Program-made: the position numbers and the translations under genes
From: Lyophyllum atratum
Lineage: Eukaryota > Basidiomycota > Agaricomycetes > Agaricales > Lyophyllaceae
DNA length: 64,000 nucleotides
Direction of reading: 5' to 3'
Assembly: GCA_014905825.1 (NCBI GenBank)
Contig: JACGCN010000001.1
Coordinates: 434,001-498,000 of the forward strand
The notes under the pieces: generated by a model
What the model saw: the letters and a program-made list of their open reading frames with translations, nothing else
What the model was told of the DNA's origin: nothing
Database searches by the model: none
In this document: piece after piece, positions 25,436 to 38,528 of the stretch
Position numbering within the stretch: position 1 is the stretch's first letter
Layout: the number at the start of each line of letters is the position of its first letter

Positions 25436-26100
25436 AGCTTACCCTGCCTTCCACTAACTTCTGCTTCGAAACCATCGTTGGATACCCATTCGTAACTTCG
25501 TTTATCCTCCTTAGTACACTACTAACCCCGAAAACATGTATCACAACCAACTGCAGTCGTTTTCTTAGTGCGTGTTGGCTAGCTCTTGCCTGTGTATTCG
25601 TTACTTCGCTGGTCCGACATCGGGTATCTCAGTGTATATCAGTGGTATCTACGTGTAGGATGTGTCTAATCAACATGTCCATTCGAACGTCGTTTCGCGT
25701 CGAGCTCCGAACCCACGGTTTCGTGTTTAGCATCGCCAGTGGAACACGTCGACATCAATATCCCTTCCGACCGCCGTCTGGAGTAGGCATAGGCCAGGAT
25801 ACCCTGGACGCTCACTGTTGAATACTGAGTGCGGGAATCTACTCTGACCCCCTGAAAGTGGCTAGTTCTACATTTCTTGTCACAACTATGCGATCTATTC
25901 TACCGGTTGCCATACCCTGCGTGGATTGTCCTCTGAGTGGCTCAAAGTGACTTTTGTAGCCACCTGCCGACGGACTTCGGCGATTATCCGATCTTACATC
26001 TCTGTCCTACATGGTATCTTACTTATTCAATATGCTAGTCAGTCCTCTGCATAAATCTGCGCCTCCTTCTGACTGGTTGAGGCAATTGTACGATATAGTC
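25436..26100. other. Convergent 3' intergenic stretch, no gene seen
   Basis: 665 bp between the stops of the exchanger and the asparaginase. One open frame of about 150 codons crosses its start but overlaps the exchanger's last exon in another frame and resembles nothing known. I see only 3' ends here. Confidence 0.45.
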
Positions 26101-28586
26101 TTACAATTTCTCGCCTTCCGGATCCTGGATCCCAGTCTTCATCCAGATCCTCGTGGCATTTTGATTGCCTGTAAGGCGTGCGTCTCTGAGGCCAAGCAAC
26201 ACAAATGTCTCGTCCAAACCTCCCAGTGTGGCGCCAGCTTGTACGAGCAAGTCCACTGCTTCCTCGTGACCCTGTCGGGCAGCCTATAGTAAGGAGGTAA
26301 GGATCGGTCACCGCAAACGCAAACCTTGTACACACATAATATAGCGCCGTATGTCCAAGCAGATCGCGGAGGTGCACTAGCGCACCAGAGTGAAGCAACA
26401 GATCAACAGCCCGGATACTCCCATTCAAGCTCGCAGCATGGAGCGGGGTCTGTCCCGTCGCTGGGTCGAGGCAGTTCACAATCCCACCCGCAACATTCAA
26501 GGTCATAGACTTGTGCTGTTCAGGACTATCGGACGCGCCGAGCGCATCGAGCGCATCGAGGCAGAACTGTACGCTCTTGATGTCGTCTCTGGCTGCTGCG
26601 ACATGGATGAGGAACGGTATAAGCACCGCTTCTGTGCTGGCAGCCTCCGCGGCTGTCCACGTCCATGGTGCTGTGGCATCGCGCGCGGATGTCTCCAGTG
26701 TTTCTGGCGATGATATGGTGATCTGCGGCGAACGAGAGGGGGGTTGCGTGAGGCGCACAAATTCGGAGAGTACAGCTTGGAAGCTCTCCGCTGTGTGCTC
26801 CACAGAAGGCGGGTGGGATGGCGCGGACCGTGAAGGACGCGTGAGTTCCCCACGAAGAGGTGTAGAAATGAGTTCCCGGACTTCCTCAACAGAGAGTTCC
26901 GGTTTAGATAGCAGATAGCCAAGTTTCGCGAGCGCGCACTAGTTGCAAGCAATATGATCAGCAACATACCACGTAATCTATAATCATAAGCCATACCTCT
27001 GGAGTCATGTCGTGGCCGGAAACGACGCCCGCTTGCAGCATTGTCCTTCCGGTTTCATATGCATCAGAAACAGAACCCTTTGAGCATTGGGTGATCGCAA
27101 CAACTACGACACCGCGATCGCACGCCTCCTTGAGCGCTTGCATCAGATCTACGCGCTGGGGTGCGTTTCCACCCCCGAATGTCTCCAAAACGACCCCGCG
27201 GATCGGTGGCAAGAAGAAGGCTCTTATCGTGGTAATTGAAATCCCTGGGAAGAGGCGCAAAGTGGCGACGTGAGGGCTCATCTCTATCGAGGAGATATAT
27301 CAGTAACAAATTCCTTGATAATCAATGTTGGTGGATGTTACGTTTGTGAACATGGAATCGGCGCATACTTGTTTGCCGCAGTACATCGTTCCAGTCGACG
27401 ACGATATCAATACCGACTGGGGTGATATCAACCGATATGGACAAAATGCTGCGAGCTGATGGGCGCACCATTGACGAGAGGCGGGAAATTAGGACTGCCA
27501 AATGCATTCAGGTCGTAAGATGACATCTTAGTCACCCTGTTTCCGCGGTATAGGGTGTGGTTAAAGTAAACGCAGCATTCTGTTCAAAATGAGCATGAAG
27601 GCAACAAGTCTGTTCAGAGTCTCAACACACCTGGGATGACGTAGTGACCAGCAATGGTGAGTGCTCCCATGAAATTATCTACAGCATCATTGCGCAGTTG
27701 GGACATCGGTATTTGAGCGCCCGTCAAAATCTGAGACGAGATCAAGAGATGAAAGACGAGAAGAAATTGAGAAACATGATCATACCACGGTCTTCCCAAG
27801 ATCCTCTAACATAAAACTAAGTGCACTGGAAGAGTACGCCATGGTGTCTGTGCCATGTAAGACCACAAACGCGTCAAACGTGTAGTTGAGCTCGATCTCA
27901 GTAGCGATACGGACCCAGTCTAAGTGACGCGTACTGTTTCAGCAAGGAAGCAGTTGTTTGTGCGACATGGACGACCTACCGTCTATATCTATGTTGCTGC
28001 TATCTAACAGGGGGTTCCACTGTTTCGTATCGCATCGTGAACCTATGTGAAGCGCTGCAGATGGGTGCTTACTTCCAAAATCGCATATCTGATTGATTTA
28101 TTCCCCGTTCCACCAGGAACAGCACTGTACGGTGTAACCAGGCTCGGCAGATGAGCCTCATAAATATTCTCGGAGACTTGGACGCATGTCGGCTGTTTTC
28201 GGTGCGGTTGAGTTGGAGCCAATGACTCTGGGACACCGATGGGTCGTGATGATCGCACGAGCAGCATTCGCTGCGGCTTAGTGAGCGTAGCAGTGCCAGA
28301 CCCGTCTTGTGGGCTCGATCTGCCGCTTCCAATGCTCCAATCTCTAAAACCTTGAACAGAGCCCGAGTTGGAGAATAAGGAATCTTGGTGGGGATCATGG
28401 AAACGCGTCTGGCTTCTCAGTGTTTCGGTCAGAAAGTATGGTTCCGGAACATATCCTTGTTGACCAACGAGCATGCCAATTGTCCCGCCTGCGAAGACAG
28501 ATGAGCAGGGTCCATGATGGAGGCCAGTACGAACCTGTGTAAATTACGAGGACACGCGCTTCATCGGCTGGCTGCGATGGCTCCAT
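26101..28586 (-). CDS. L-asparaginase with C-terminal ankyrin repeats
   Basis: It hydrolyses asparagine to aspartate and ammonia. The N-terminus [18 protein letters not shown] joins [16 protein letters not shown] across an intron, giving the TGGTIGM motif with the nucleophilic threonine. The second motif is [20 protein letters not shown], followed by [20 protein letters not shown]. The C-terminal asparaginase domain is seen in [16 protein letters not shown] and [11 protein letters not shown]. After it come ankyrin repeats ([40 protein letters not shown]) as in cytosolic animal-type asparaginases. The true last exon follows an intron with acceptor TATAG and stops TTGTAA at 26101. A Ser/Pro-rich insertion of about 70 residues follows the first motif. 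The gene is divergent from TRP5. Confidence 0.9.
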
Positions 28587-28768
28587 TTGCGGTGTCTGCG
28601 TATGAACGTAACTTTGATAACAGCGGACGTACTAACGGAACAATCCATGTGTTGCCCTTATTCGGCTAGATAAGAGTAGATTGATCGAAACGTGGCTCGC
28701 TTAGATTGATATAATTTGTGCCGCCAAAATCTTCGAGTCACTCCAATTGCTTGGACTCTACTACGTCA
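28587..28768. promoter_or_regulatory. Divergent promoter of asparaginase and TRP5 with a Gcn4/Cpc1-type core
   Basis: 182 bp separate the two start codons. GAGTCA at 28735-28740, reverse of TGACTC, is six of seven bases of the TGA(C/G)TCA site of fungal general amino acid control. It lies 28 bp before the TRP5 ATG. One six-base match can be chance; both flanking genes being amino acid enzymes makes it worth noting. Confidence 0.45.
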
Positions 28769-31482
28769 ATGGACGCTCTTCCTAAAGTTTTTGAAGCAAA
28801 GAAAGCAGAGGTCAGTGCCCCCTTTGGACCCCTATAACTCTAGCTCACCCTGAATGTAGGGCGTCCCCGCACTCGTCACCTTCGTAACTGCTGGCTATCC
28901 CACCCAAGATGATACCGTTCCAGTCTTGCTTGGTATGCAGGCCGGTGGAGCGGACATCATTGAGCTAGGAATGCCGTTCTCAGATCCTGTAGCCGATGGG
29001 CCTGCGATTCAGGAGACGAACTCGGTGTGTCTAGCACAATGTGCTGCCTGAACGCGTCCTGATCATCCTATACTAGGTCGCCCTCGCAAACAACGTTGAA
29101 TACTCCACTGTTCTGGGGCTCCTCCGGGAAGCTCGTAAGCAAGGCCTGACTGTCCCTGTAATCCTCATGGGTAACCTATCAAGATGTTACCTACTACCTA
29201 CGTACTGACTAGACGGTTTAGGTTACTACAACCCGCTGCTTGCCTACGGCGAGGACAAGGCCATCCAGGACGCAGCTGAAGCAGGCGCCAACGGCTTCAT
29301 CATGGTTGATCTTCCTCCTGAGGAGGCCATCACCTTCCGCGAGAAATGCAGGAAGGCAAAGTGAGTATGAACACGCCAAACCCTTCCTTCGTTCTCACAA
29401 AGGTTGCAGGATTGCCTACGTCCCATTAATCGCACCTTCCACAACAACCAACCGTATTAAATTCCTCGCATCAATCGCTGACACGTTCATTTACGTCGTT
29501 TCGAAGGTGACATTTTCGATGCCTTGCATTGATGACGTGATTTTAATTCAAGCCTAATTCCAGATGGGTACCACTGGATCATCAGAAAACGCGGCTATGA
29601 ACAGCCAGTTGCCTGATATCATTGCTCGTGTTCGCGAGTACGCCACCGTCCCAATAGCGGTCGGATTTGGAGTTGCGACGCGCGACCACTTTAATACCGT
29701 GTCAGATGCCGGCGCCGACGGTGTTGTTGTCGGAAGCAGACTTGTCTCTGTTCTGAAAAGCTCTGCCCCAGGAGAAGCGGCGAAAAATGTTGAATCTTAC
29801 TGCCGTCAGCTATGCGGGAAAGGAGAGCCTGCTCGAGCCCGATCCCCACTCGCACCACGGCTTTCGTCTCCTATAGTTACGCCCAGTGAATCTGAGCCCC
29901 CAGCTTCCAGAGTCTCAGATCTGGCAGCGCTACCTGCGAGATTCGGTCAATTCGGAGGCCAGTATGTGCCGGAAGCCCTCGTCGACTGTCTCGCCGAACT
30001 GGAGGAAGCACACAAGGCCGCCATCGCAGACCCCGAGTTCTGGAAAGAGTTCCAGAGCCACTTCGGATACATGAACCGACCTTCACAACTCTATTTTGCT
30101 GAGAACCTTACCAAGAATGCCGGAGGAGCGAAGATCTGGCTAAAGCGGGAAGACCTGTAAGCGAGACGCGTTGCTCGGTCGATTGTCAAATCCTGACACA
30201 CGGAATGGCAGGAATCATACGGGTTCGCACAAAATCAACAATGCCATAGGACAGGCAAGCGTGTCACAAAGAACTTCCCTCGCACTATCTTGCTGACCAT
30301 ATGAATGCAATCAGATTCTCCTCGCGCGGCGGATTGGCAAGACGCGTATTATCGCAGAAACAGGTGCCGGCCAGCATGGTGTCGCAACTGCCACCGTCTG
30401 TGCTAAATTTGGCTTGGAATGCATCATCTACATGGGTGCGGAGGATGTCCGGCGACAAGCACTCAATGTGTTCCGGATCGAAATGCTCGGAGGAAAGGTG
30501 ATATTCTTATCCCATTCGAGACCGTTCGAGCGTGCTCACAAGTATGTTTTATCTTATCGCAGGTCATTCCCGTCCATTCGGGCTCGTGCACGCTCAAGGA
30601 CGCGGTGAACGAGGCCATGCGGGATTGGGTCACCAACCTGGCGACAACGCACTACCTTGTGGGATCAGCAATTGGCCCGCATCCGTTCCCGACGATCGTC
30701 CGCGATTTCCAGAAGGTCATCAGTGAGGAGATCAAGCTCCAGATGCAAGCAGCGGCGGGTAAGCTCCCAGATGTTGTCGTCGCATGCGTCGGTGGAGGAA
30801 GCAATGCCATCGGCACATTCTACAACTTCATCGGTGACAAAAGCGTCCGCCTCGTCGGTGTAGAGGCGGGAGGAGAAGGTTCGTAAATTCGAGGTGCCCA
30901 GCATTTTTTTTAACCACACTAAGGTTGCGCGATCAGGTATCGATGGTGATCGCCACAGTGCCACCCTGTCCATGGGTCAACCTGGTGTCCTACATGGTGT
31001 CAGGACGTATATCCTCCAGTCTAAGACAGGTCAGATAATCGAAACACACTCGATCAGTGCAGGCCTCGACTACCCTGGTGTTGGACCCGAGCACGCCTGG
31101 TTGAAAGATTCAGGGAGAGCAGACTACGTGGTCGCTACGGATGAGGAGGCTCTCCGTGGATTTAGAATGATCACTCAGCAGGAGGGTATCATTCCTGGTG
31201 CGTATACCTGCTTTATGATGTCATCGAAACGCCGTTGATGCTGGAAATACAGCTCTGGAGTCTTCCCATGCTATTTGGGAAGGTGTTCGCCTCGCCTCGA
31301 CATTGCCGAAGGACAAGGACATTGTCATCGTAAGTCTTCGAATGATGAGACGAAACGGTGACCCTGACAATTGGAATTAGTGCTTATCTGGTCGAGGAGA
31401 CAAGGACGTCGAGCAGATCTCCGAGCTTTTGCCCAAGTGGGCCGATATTTTGGACTGGCACGTATCCCCACACGCAGTCTAA
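28769..31482 (+). CDS. TRP5: Tryptophan synthase, fused alpha-beta chain
   Basis: It catalyses the last two steps of tryptophan synthesis in one polypeptide, as in fungi generally. The alpha half starts [14 protein letters not shown]. It has [40 protein letters not shown] with the catalytic Glu and Asp, [12 protein letters not shown], and [13 protein letters not shown] linker rich in Ser and Pro ([12 protein letters not shown]) leads to the beta half: [35 protein letters not shown] with the PLP lysine, [37 protein letters not shown], and [18 protein letters not shown]. It ends [11 protein letters not shown]. Several introns join cleanly. Length is about 710 aa. The next gene, eIF2B beta, follows in tandem 225 bp downstream. 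Confidence 0.97.
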
Positions 31483-31707
31483 TGTGCGGCTGGGCTGTAT
31501 AGAGTTTACTGCATGGGCTACTAGACTGCGGAATTGTAGAAAATTAGAAAACAATGTACAGACATGGACTTGGGTTATATCTACTTGCAATGTGATTGGA
31601 CGATCATTACTAGCCCCAAATCGGGAAGGTGATCGACAATTTCTGACTCCTGCCATTTCGATTGTGCTCTTGAGCCACCCATCTTGCCCCCCCGCGTTCT
31701 CCATACC

Positions 31708-33158
31708 ATGTCGTCTGATACCTTTGGCGGTGCAAGCCAACGTTCTGTAGAAAATCTTGCTTCACGATTGCGGCGTCGGTCAGTGTAGTTCAACTGAACG
31801 ATGAAATCCAAGTCAACTAAGATTCAGGCCATAGGCAACTCGTTGGCTCGCGAGCAACAGCACTAGAAACACTTCTTGTACTACGGCAAGTTGTGTCAAA
31901 AGCCCGATTCTCGAATATGGAGCAGCTAGTGGAAATCATCCGAAGCGTTGGACGGAGACTCGTCGAGGCGCAACCTAAAGGTGTCTCATTCAAATCCACA
32001 CCTAACCGCGATGCGATCGCGGATGCTTACGCCAGGATCTACCAGAACACTCCGTCGGGAACACAGTCCGTAAGGTCCTGCACCATATACGGGAAGAGTA
32101 TCACACTGCAACTGGAACAAACGCCGCGACGACCCCGCAGACGTTTTCGATCGCGAAATTCGTGCTCCTGGGGCAACCGCGGCAACACACTACCGCACCC
32201 AAGACAGAAGGAAAGGGGACGCTGAAAGAAAACGATCCGGACGATCCAGACTCGTTTGCACGTGGGCTGAAGCCTGTCCTCATGGAAGCCATCCAGGATG
32301 TCTTGGACGAACTAGAAACGGTGTACGACAACGTCTCAAAAAACGCCAAAGACCACATACATTCCGAGTGGGCCCAGCTTAGATTGCTCACTCGCTTAGA
32401 TTACTGATCTATCTGAAGTGAGATCATACTGACTCTTGGAGGATCTAAAACGGTGGAGGCCTTTCTGAAATCGGCAGCGCACCATAGAAAATACACTGTA
32501 ATGGTTGCAGAGACTGCACCCACGTTTGTTCTCGTCTCCGTCAGCCTCTACCCCTCCTGATCTCCGTAAACGCAGATATGGCGGACGCGAAATGGCGCAG
32601 TCCCTGTCCTCTGCCGGAATTTCGACATTCCTCATCCCCGATTCCTCCATGTTTGCTATCATGTCTCGCGTTAACAAAGTCATCCTCGGTGCCCACGCTA
32701 TCTTCGCCAACGGGGGCATGTTCGCCACCTCAGGATCGCTCATCGCCGCAACAGCCGCGCAGGCGCACCGGACGCCTGTTGTGGTCTGCGCGGGACAGTT
32801 CAAGCTCACGCCACTATGGAATCTGTATCATGACTACGGCGCGCTTGATTTCGGCGACCCGAACAGTGTGCTGGGTTTTGAGGAGGGGGATCTGGTGGAC
32901 AAGGTGGAGGTTGTGAATCCGTATTATGACTATATCGCACCTGAAATGATCGATGGATTTATCACGAATGAGTATGTCATCTTCTTTGCCAGTGTCGACC
33001 GATTGCTAACAACCCCTGCTTTATAGTGGAGATCATCCACCGTCGTCCATTTACCGGTATATATGGCCACTCTTCTTTTCACAACTTCAACCTGAAGCCT
33101 TGGCTTATTTTCTAGACTTCTGAAGGAAACCTATGACGACGAAGACACCGAGCTATGA
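31708..33158 (+). CDS. GCD7: Translation initiation factor eIF2B subunit beta
   Basis: eIF2B is the guanine exchange factor for eIF2, and the beta subunit belongs to its regulatory core. Exon 1 is [20 protein letters not shown] plus LRR; a GTCAGT intron ending CCATAG joins it to [20 protein letters not shown]. Further joined blocks are [113 protein letters not shown], and a C-terminus ending YDDEDTEL. Six short introns are needed, and each keeps frame. Total is about 370 aa. The block order matches the beta subunit better than alpha or delta, which I take as a confident call. It converges on GUF1 with 86 bp between stops. Confidence 0.93.
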
Positions 33159-33244
33159 TTCCATCGACATTAGAGTGTTGTGTGTATACCTAGGTTGTAA
33201 ATTATCTAACATAACGTTCAGCTGATAGGCCCATCTGGGGGTCT

Positions 33245-36200
33245 TCATTTCTTATTGCTCAAAATATCAAAGAAGGCCTCTTGCGGGAGGTCAACTTTGC
33301 CCATCTTCTTCATTTTGCGTTTACCCTCTTTTTGATTTTCGAGATGCTTCATCTTGCGCTCATAATGTCCTAGAACGCGATCAACTCGATGTTACTAGTC
33401 AAGATAGCTGAGTTCAGCCTACCTCCGTACAACCCTGCCGTGACATCTGCACGCATAGCACTGAGAGTCTCGCGTGCAAGCACTTTGCGGCCAATGGCAG
33501 CTTGAATGGGCACCTCAAACATCTGCCTGGGAATGACTTTGTCTGTAGAAGCACACTATGAATAAACGACCGGGGAACGGTTCACTCTATTTTCACACTC
33601 ACGAAGCTTCTTCACCCATTCACGGGCGATTTTATCTTGTGCTGACCTATGCACGATGATGGCCAGTGCGTCAACTGGCTTCGCATTTAACAAAAATGAC
33701 ATCTGCGAGAAACGAAGCGGCTTGATGAGCCACCCGGAAAATCATACATGAGCCAATCGGACGGTGGAAATACCTTCGCTAGATCGCTCTGTTTATAACC
33801 TGCGGCTTCGTAGCTAAAAGCGGATCGATGAGGACTCGATGGCTACGGCGGCAATACGCACACGACTTACTCGAAGCTCGCAAATCCTGAGCTGCGACTC
33901 TTGAGCTGGTCGAAGAAGTTCGTCACGATTTCGCTCAAAGGGATCGTACAAGTCAGGATAATCCGAGACGAGGAAGCCGTTCCCGAATCCAGATAGCGGT
34001 GATCTAGATCCTCGGCCCGATGAGAGAAACAAAGTTCCATCATGTCTCCGAAGTATTCTGGATGCATGTCATATCGTTGTTAGCTCCTTATAATAGATAG
34101 CCACGCCGATCTACCTTCTGGTACGATTATCGAGGCTCTGACAATCGGCTCTTGAATCTCCTTCACCCTCGAAGCGGTATCTGAAGTCTCTGGAAATTCA
34201 GTGGGATTGCTGACAAACACCTCCGTATTGTCACGGTAGATCACTTAGGAAAATTAGACCGAAGGTCTTCTCTGAGTTCTAACCACTTACATTTATAGGG
34301 CACAGTCGGCGCAGTGATGATAATGTTCGCATCATACTCATCTTCGAGCCTCTGGCGAAATACGTCCATATGAAGCGTGCCGAGGAATCCAAGACGGCAG
34401 CCTTGGCCGAGCGCAGACGAGGACTCTCTTTGGACGGTGACGCTTCGATCTGTCAGAGTAAGCTAATTTAACTATAAGTAAACCTGTGGAGTTGCAGATG
34501 CGAGGAGACGTACGCGTTTAATTGACTCCTCGAGCTTGGGAAAATCGCTGCTGTCAACAGGGAAGACACCAGCGAAGACCTGGAGCTATGTCAGCGGGAA
34601 AACGTATAGCACAGCTACGATAACGGACCATGGCCTTCGCAGGTTGGAATCCAGGTAAAGGTTCCACTGGTTCACCAACACGGTATATCGTGTCGCCGAT
34701 ATGAGCTGTTTAGGTCTTAGACGATCTGTCCCTTCGGTGTTCGAGAAACTTTACCTTCGGAGGATTCTTTCATGTTACAAGCGATGTAGCCGACCTGGCC
34801 AGTATGCAGGCTGTCTGCCGGAACCTCTTCTGGGTGCATTATTCCCAATTCTGTCACCTCGTACTTTTTGCGAGTGTGACAAGAAGCAATTTTATCTCCT
34901 AGATAATCCCCGCCTGTTAAGAAACTACGTTCGGAGAATTTTGATAGCATGATATACCTTTTCGGAGTATTCCTTCCTGGACATTCACTAGCGAGATAAC
35001 ACCGCGATATCTATCGTATCTAGGAGAAAACATAGGTCAACATACGGAATAGAGGAGGGTGCGAACATACAAAGAATCAAACAGAAATGCTTTGAGGGGT
35101 GCTGTGGTGCTACCGGCTGGAGGGGGTATACGAGTAATGATAGCCTCCAAGACGCTATCAACACCTTTGCCAGTCTTGGCGGATATGTGGATTATGTCTT
35201 TTGGGTCGATGCCAAACGTTGACTGCATTTGAGCAGCTATCCGTTCAGGTTGAGCGGCAGGGAGATCTATCTACGAAGAGGTTATAGCAATACAACTAAA
35301 ATGACTGCAGGGGGTTCGCGGACCTTGTTGAGGACGGGAATAATCGTGAGACCTCGTTCTTTTGCGTTGTGATATACTGATATTGACTGCGCTTGCACTC
35401 CCTGGCTAGCATCGACCTGGTAACCTTTCAGTAATGCGGCCAACACAGGTAGAATGGCGACATACAAGTAGAAGGGCCCCCTGGCAAGCCGCTAAGGATC
35501 TCGATACTTCCCACGCAAAGTCCACATGTCCCTGCGGTAAGATGATTACTTGGATTTACTCTACTGACCAGTTATTTTAGTCACTAACGGGTGTATCTAT
35601 CAGATTTAACATATGGTCGCGGCCGCCGAAGTTGTAGACCATGCTAGAGAGGGTTAATTAGTACTTGTAGTGCCGAGAGAATAGTAACAAGTAGCCCACC
35701 TAGCTGTCTGGGCTTTGACTTGAAGACTTGTTCGTCAATAGTAAGCTCGTTGAGGCCCGACCGAAATGCTAACCCGTAATTCCACGTTCTCTCTCCACCT
35801 TCAGTTTGTCCAGCACCTGTTCATTCTTCCCACTTTGTTTCTTTTGTATCGTGCCCGTCAGCTAGATAGCGAATGAGTCCCGTTTACTGGTGGTAGTCGG
35901 AGGTCGACCAACCTCTAACAGCCTATGTAAATTAGCATGGAATGAGATGAGAACATTGCTGCACTCACCGGTCAGCCAGAGTAGATTTACCATGATCTGA
36001 GCATCAATTAGGTAAGAAAGAACAGTCGAGCAAGAAAGTCCCCGAGCTAATTACCAATGTGAGCAATTATAGAAAAGTTTCTGACCGATGAGTCAATATT
36101 ATAGCACATATGTCTGTCTACCACATACCTGAGGACGTCGCATGTATACTGCTCCATCGCGAGTGGCTTTGACGCGTCTCTTCGGAGCGAATTGCTGAAG

Positions 36201-36283
36201 TATCGTGACCGTGAATGACAGCTATGAAGTGGGCATTCGAGGACTCGGAGACAGGCTCTCTGCCAAGAAGAGAGATAGAGCAT
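33245..36283 (-). CDS. GUF1: Mitochondrial translation GTPase Guf1 (LepA/EF4 homolog)
   Basis: It back-translocates or rescues mitochondrial ribosomes under stress. The start [18 protein letters not shown] and the following [13 protein letters not shown] are Arg/Ser-rich without acids, as expected for a mitochondrial presequence. The GTPase domain shows NFSIIAHI joined to [10 protein letters not shown], then [14 protein letters not shown] and IPVLNKIDLP. Later blocks are [80 protein letters not shown] and the C-terminal [20 protein letters not shown]. The last two blocks separate LepA from other factors. About a dozen introns. It is divergent from the Cwf18 gene with 209 bp between ATGs. Confidence 0.95.
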
Positions 36284-36492
36284 TTGTATCTGTCTTTTCA
36301 GACGGGCGTTCCCTCCGAGTTTTAGGTAGGTTTGAGCTTCTGGCTGTTGTGATGGGTGCAGGTCATTAGAGCAGTTGGCAAAAAGTAAATGGCTTTGTCA
36401 GCAACAACATCTCTTCTTCCACTCGTGAACACGCTTGAGACGAAACAGACCAACTACTACTACTACTTCACGATATTTAAATTCATATAGTC
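36284..36492. promoter_or_regulatory. Divergent promoter region, GUF1 / CWF18
   Basis: 209 bp between head-to-head ATGs. A CTACTACTACTACTTC stretch and an AT-rich ATATTTAAATTCATATAG lie just before the plus-strand ATG; the latter could serve as a core promoter for the plus-strand gene. This is inference from position. Confidence 0.35.
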
Positions 36493-37104
36493 ATGTCTCT
36501 CGCGGAAGCATCAGAAGCGCGCAAGGCACGTCTTCTGGCTCTGAGGCAGCGAAAGGCAGGAGAGGCTCCAGAGCAGTACGCACCATCACTACTCGACATC
36601 TGTGTGTGCTCATGATATTCTGCATAGAGAACTCGTCATTAAAAGCCGCAACTTTGATCCAGAGTCGCGTACCCTACGCAAACGCGACCCGGTGAAGGAC
36701 ACGGATGATACTATTGAGAGGAATGTGGAAGGCCTTGCTGAAACAATCATAGCTGAAGACGAGCAACGAAGAGCCCAAGAGCTGGTTCGTGACCATCTGA
36801 TCTTTAGATTGCTCTCAGCTTATTACGTGGCCTCAGGACGTCTTCAATATTGCTCCGAAACGGCCAAATTGGGACCTCAAGCGCGATATGGAGAAAAAGC
36901 TGGCAAAGCTGGAACGAAGGACGCAGGAGTCTATCCATACGTTGATTCGTGAGTTCTGATGCGCTTCTGTACGGCGCTATCTAACAATGACGTCTAGGTC
37001 AACGCCTCGCCGCGCAGAAAGGAGAATCGGACGATCTGGTGGGCGCTATGAAGGCGCAGGAGAGGCAAATCGCTTCTGAAGACCTGTCTGATGAAGAAGA
37101 GTAA
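36493..37104 (+). CDS. CWF18: Spliceosome-associated Cwf18 / CCDC12 family protein
   Basis: Members sit with the Prp19-associated spliceosome. The protein starts MSLAEASEARKARLLALRQR, joins ELVIKSRNFDPESRTLRKRD after an intron, and has the family block IERNVEGLAETIIAEDEQRR. Two further joins give DVFNIAPKRPNWDLKRDMEK and KLAKLERRTQESIHTLIRQR, and it ends in an acidic tail, SEDLSDEEE. Four exons, about 150 aa, the normal size. The N-terminal helix and middle are predicted coiled coils by heptad spacing of Leu and Ala. The donor of intron 1 (CA before GTACGC) is the least certain join, affecting one residue. Confidence 0.92.
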
Positions 37105-37576
37105 TGCCAATATGTTCAGTACGCTTTCATTATATGTACACTTGTATCACCAGTATTAATATAAAGTTGTCGCCGGCCGTAGTGTGATAACCAGTAACGC
37201 ATGGTAATGACCTCAGACTTAGGCCCTGGGCTCGTGCCTTCTCATATATGGATCTACCGTTTACCTACGGAGCGCAGAGCTTTCTACGAGAAGATCTTCT
37301 AGGCGTTCCTCTTGGAGTATGCCCCTTCCCTTCGCGAAGGTTTTTCTGCTAAGGCATGGAGGCCATCTTCAGCAGCATTCCCGATCACATATACCAATAC
37401 CGATTCCTTCGAATCTTCTTGATAGTGGTCGGTATAAAATGTTTTCACCGTGTTTCCCAGGATGTACTCGAATCGATCGATTGAAGCTGGTGCAAATCTA
37501 CAACGCCCACCCGTTTGTTCCGCCATCCCGATCCCCCCTGACCAAGAAGATGATCCACACTGCATGCCATCCTATT
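37105..37576. other. Convergent 3' intergenic stretch, no gene seen
   Basis: About 470 bp between the stops of the Cwf18 gene and the WOPR gene. One minus-strand frame at 37299-37565 is open for 88 codons and might be a further 3' exon of the WOPR gene, but I found no splice join I trust. Confidence 0.4.
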
Positions 37577-38528
37577 CTATAAAATGAGTCTGGAGTTCAA
37601 CATCTGTATCACTCTGTCATCTTCCGGCAACCTCCCTACACTGGAATGCGGCGACATCCTGAAGCCATTGTGTGTCTCAGGTACGGTCAGCTGCAAAGAA
37701 GGTAGTAAAGGTACGCGATTCTCCTTGCGACCATTATACGAGCTCGTTGGCCGGAGGGTAGGAACATCTTCATCGCTCCGTGATCTCGCGTTCCCGCTTC
37801 GGTATATTCCAGACGGCACTATGATTCTTCGCAGCAATGGATCTCGATCCACGGTCGGAAGCGTCGCCAATCCGGAATATGTGAAGTACGCCGTCAGATG
37901 CCATTTCTGTGGCTTCATACGTGGATCAGGCGATACCCAGGCCGAGTATGCTTGTTTCACCAATCCCGGATGTTGAACTGTGGTACGGTCCTGATGTGAT
38001 AGGGCAGATGAAGAAGGGCCATTGCGAGGCGCACTATCGACGAAACGAAATGTTTGAGATCTGATGACCGATAGTGTCAACATTGATATGCAAAGCAGGA
38101 CACCGTTGGGCTCACCGATTCATTGCGTCAGATGATGCCTGAACCGTATCAAAGGGGAGTTTCTCATCGTAAAAGAGATAAGGCTTGAGCGTAAGTGTTA
38201 GCTTCTTCTCTGATGTTTACAGCGAAAAACAGGTTACCTCTCGCATTCTGCTCTGTCCCCATATCCGTCCATCTATAGGTGTATGCTCAACTTCAAGGTT
38301 GTAACTCGGGAGGATGGATATTAGCTTACCAGTCCATCGTTTTAAACCAGCGTCGTCCTCGCATTCGATCCAGACGAAGATAGCTCCAGAACGGACGACG
38401 TGACCTCGCTCCGTTTCATCGAGCCTTCGTATGATGGGACGGAGAAATCCTTGTCGAACTGCTTCGAAGACGACGTGTGCATCGTGAGCGTCTCTAACGT
38501 GGAGGTGGGGGTGTGTAGCTTGTTGCAT
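37577..38528 (-). CDS. WOPR-domain transcription regulator (Gti1/Pac2/Wor1 family)
   Basis: WOPR proteins are fungal DNA-binding switches for morphology and development. Exon 1 gives MQQATHPHLHVRDAHDAHVV, FEAVRQGFLRPIIRRLDETE and GAIFVWIECEDDAGLKRWTG, the first WOPR half. After an intron comes DGRIWGQSRMRE, then PYLFYDEKLPFDT, then across another intron RSQTFRFVDSAP. The second half is GLVKQAYSAWV, PQKWHLTAYFTYSGLATLPT and DRDPLLRRIIVPSGIYRSG. Both conserved halves are present. The protein ends soon after, at EDDRVIQMLNSRLIL, so it is short (about 240 aa) compared with relatives that carry a long low-complexity tail. A missed 3' exon is possible. The 1.1-kb upstream gap is one of the longer ones here. 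Confidence 0.85.

Noticed and set aside
26503..26994. A 163-codon minus-strand frame within the asparaginase gene.
   Set aside because: It is an out-of-phase shadow of the ankyrin-region exon.
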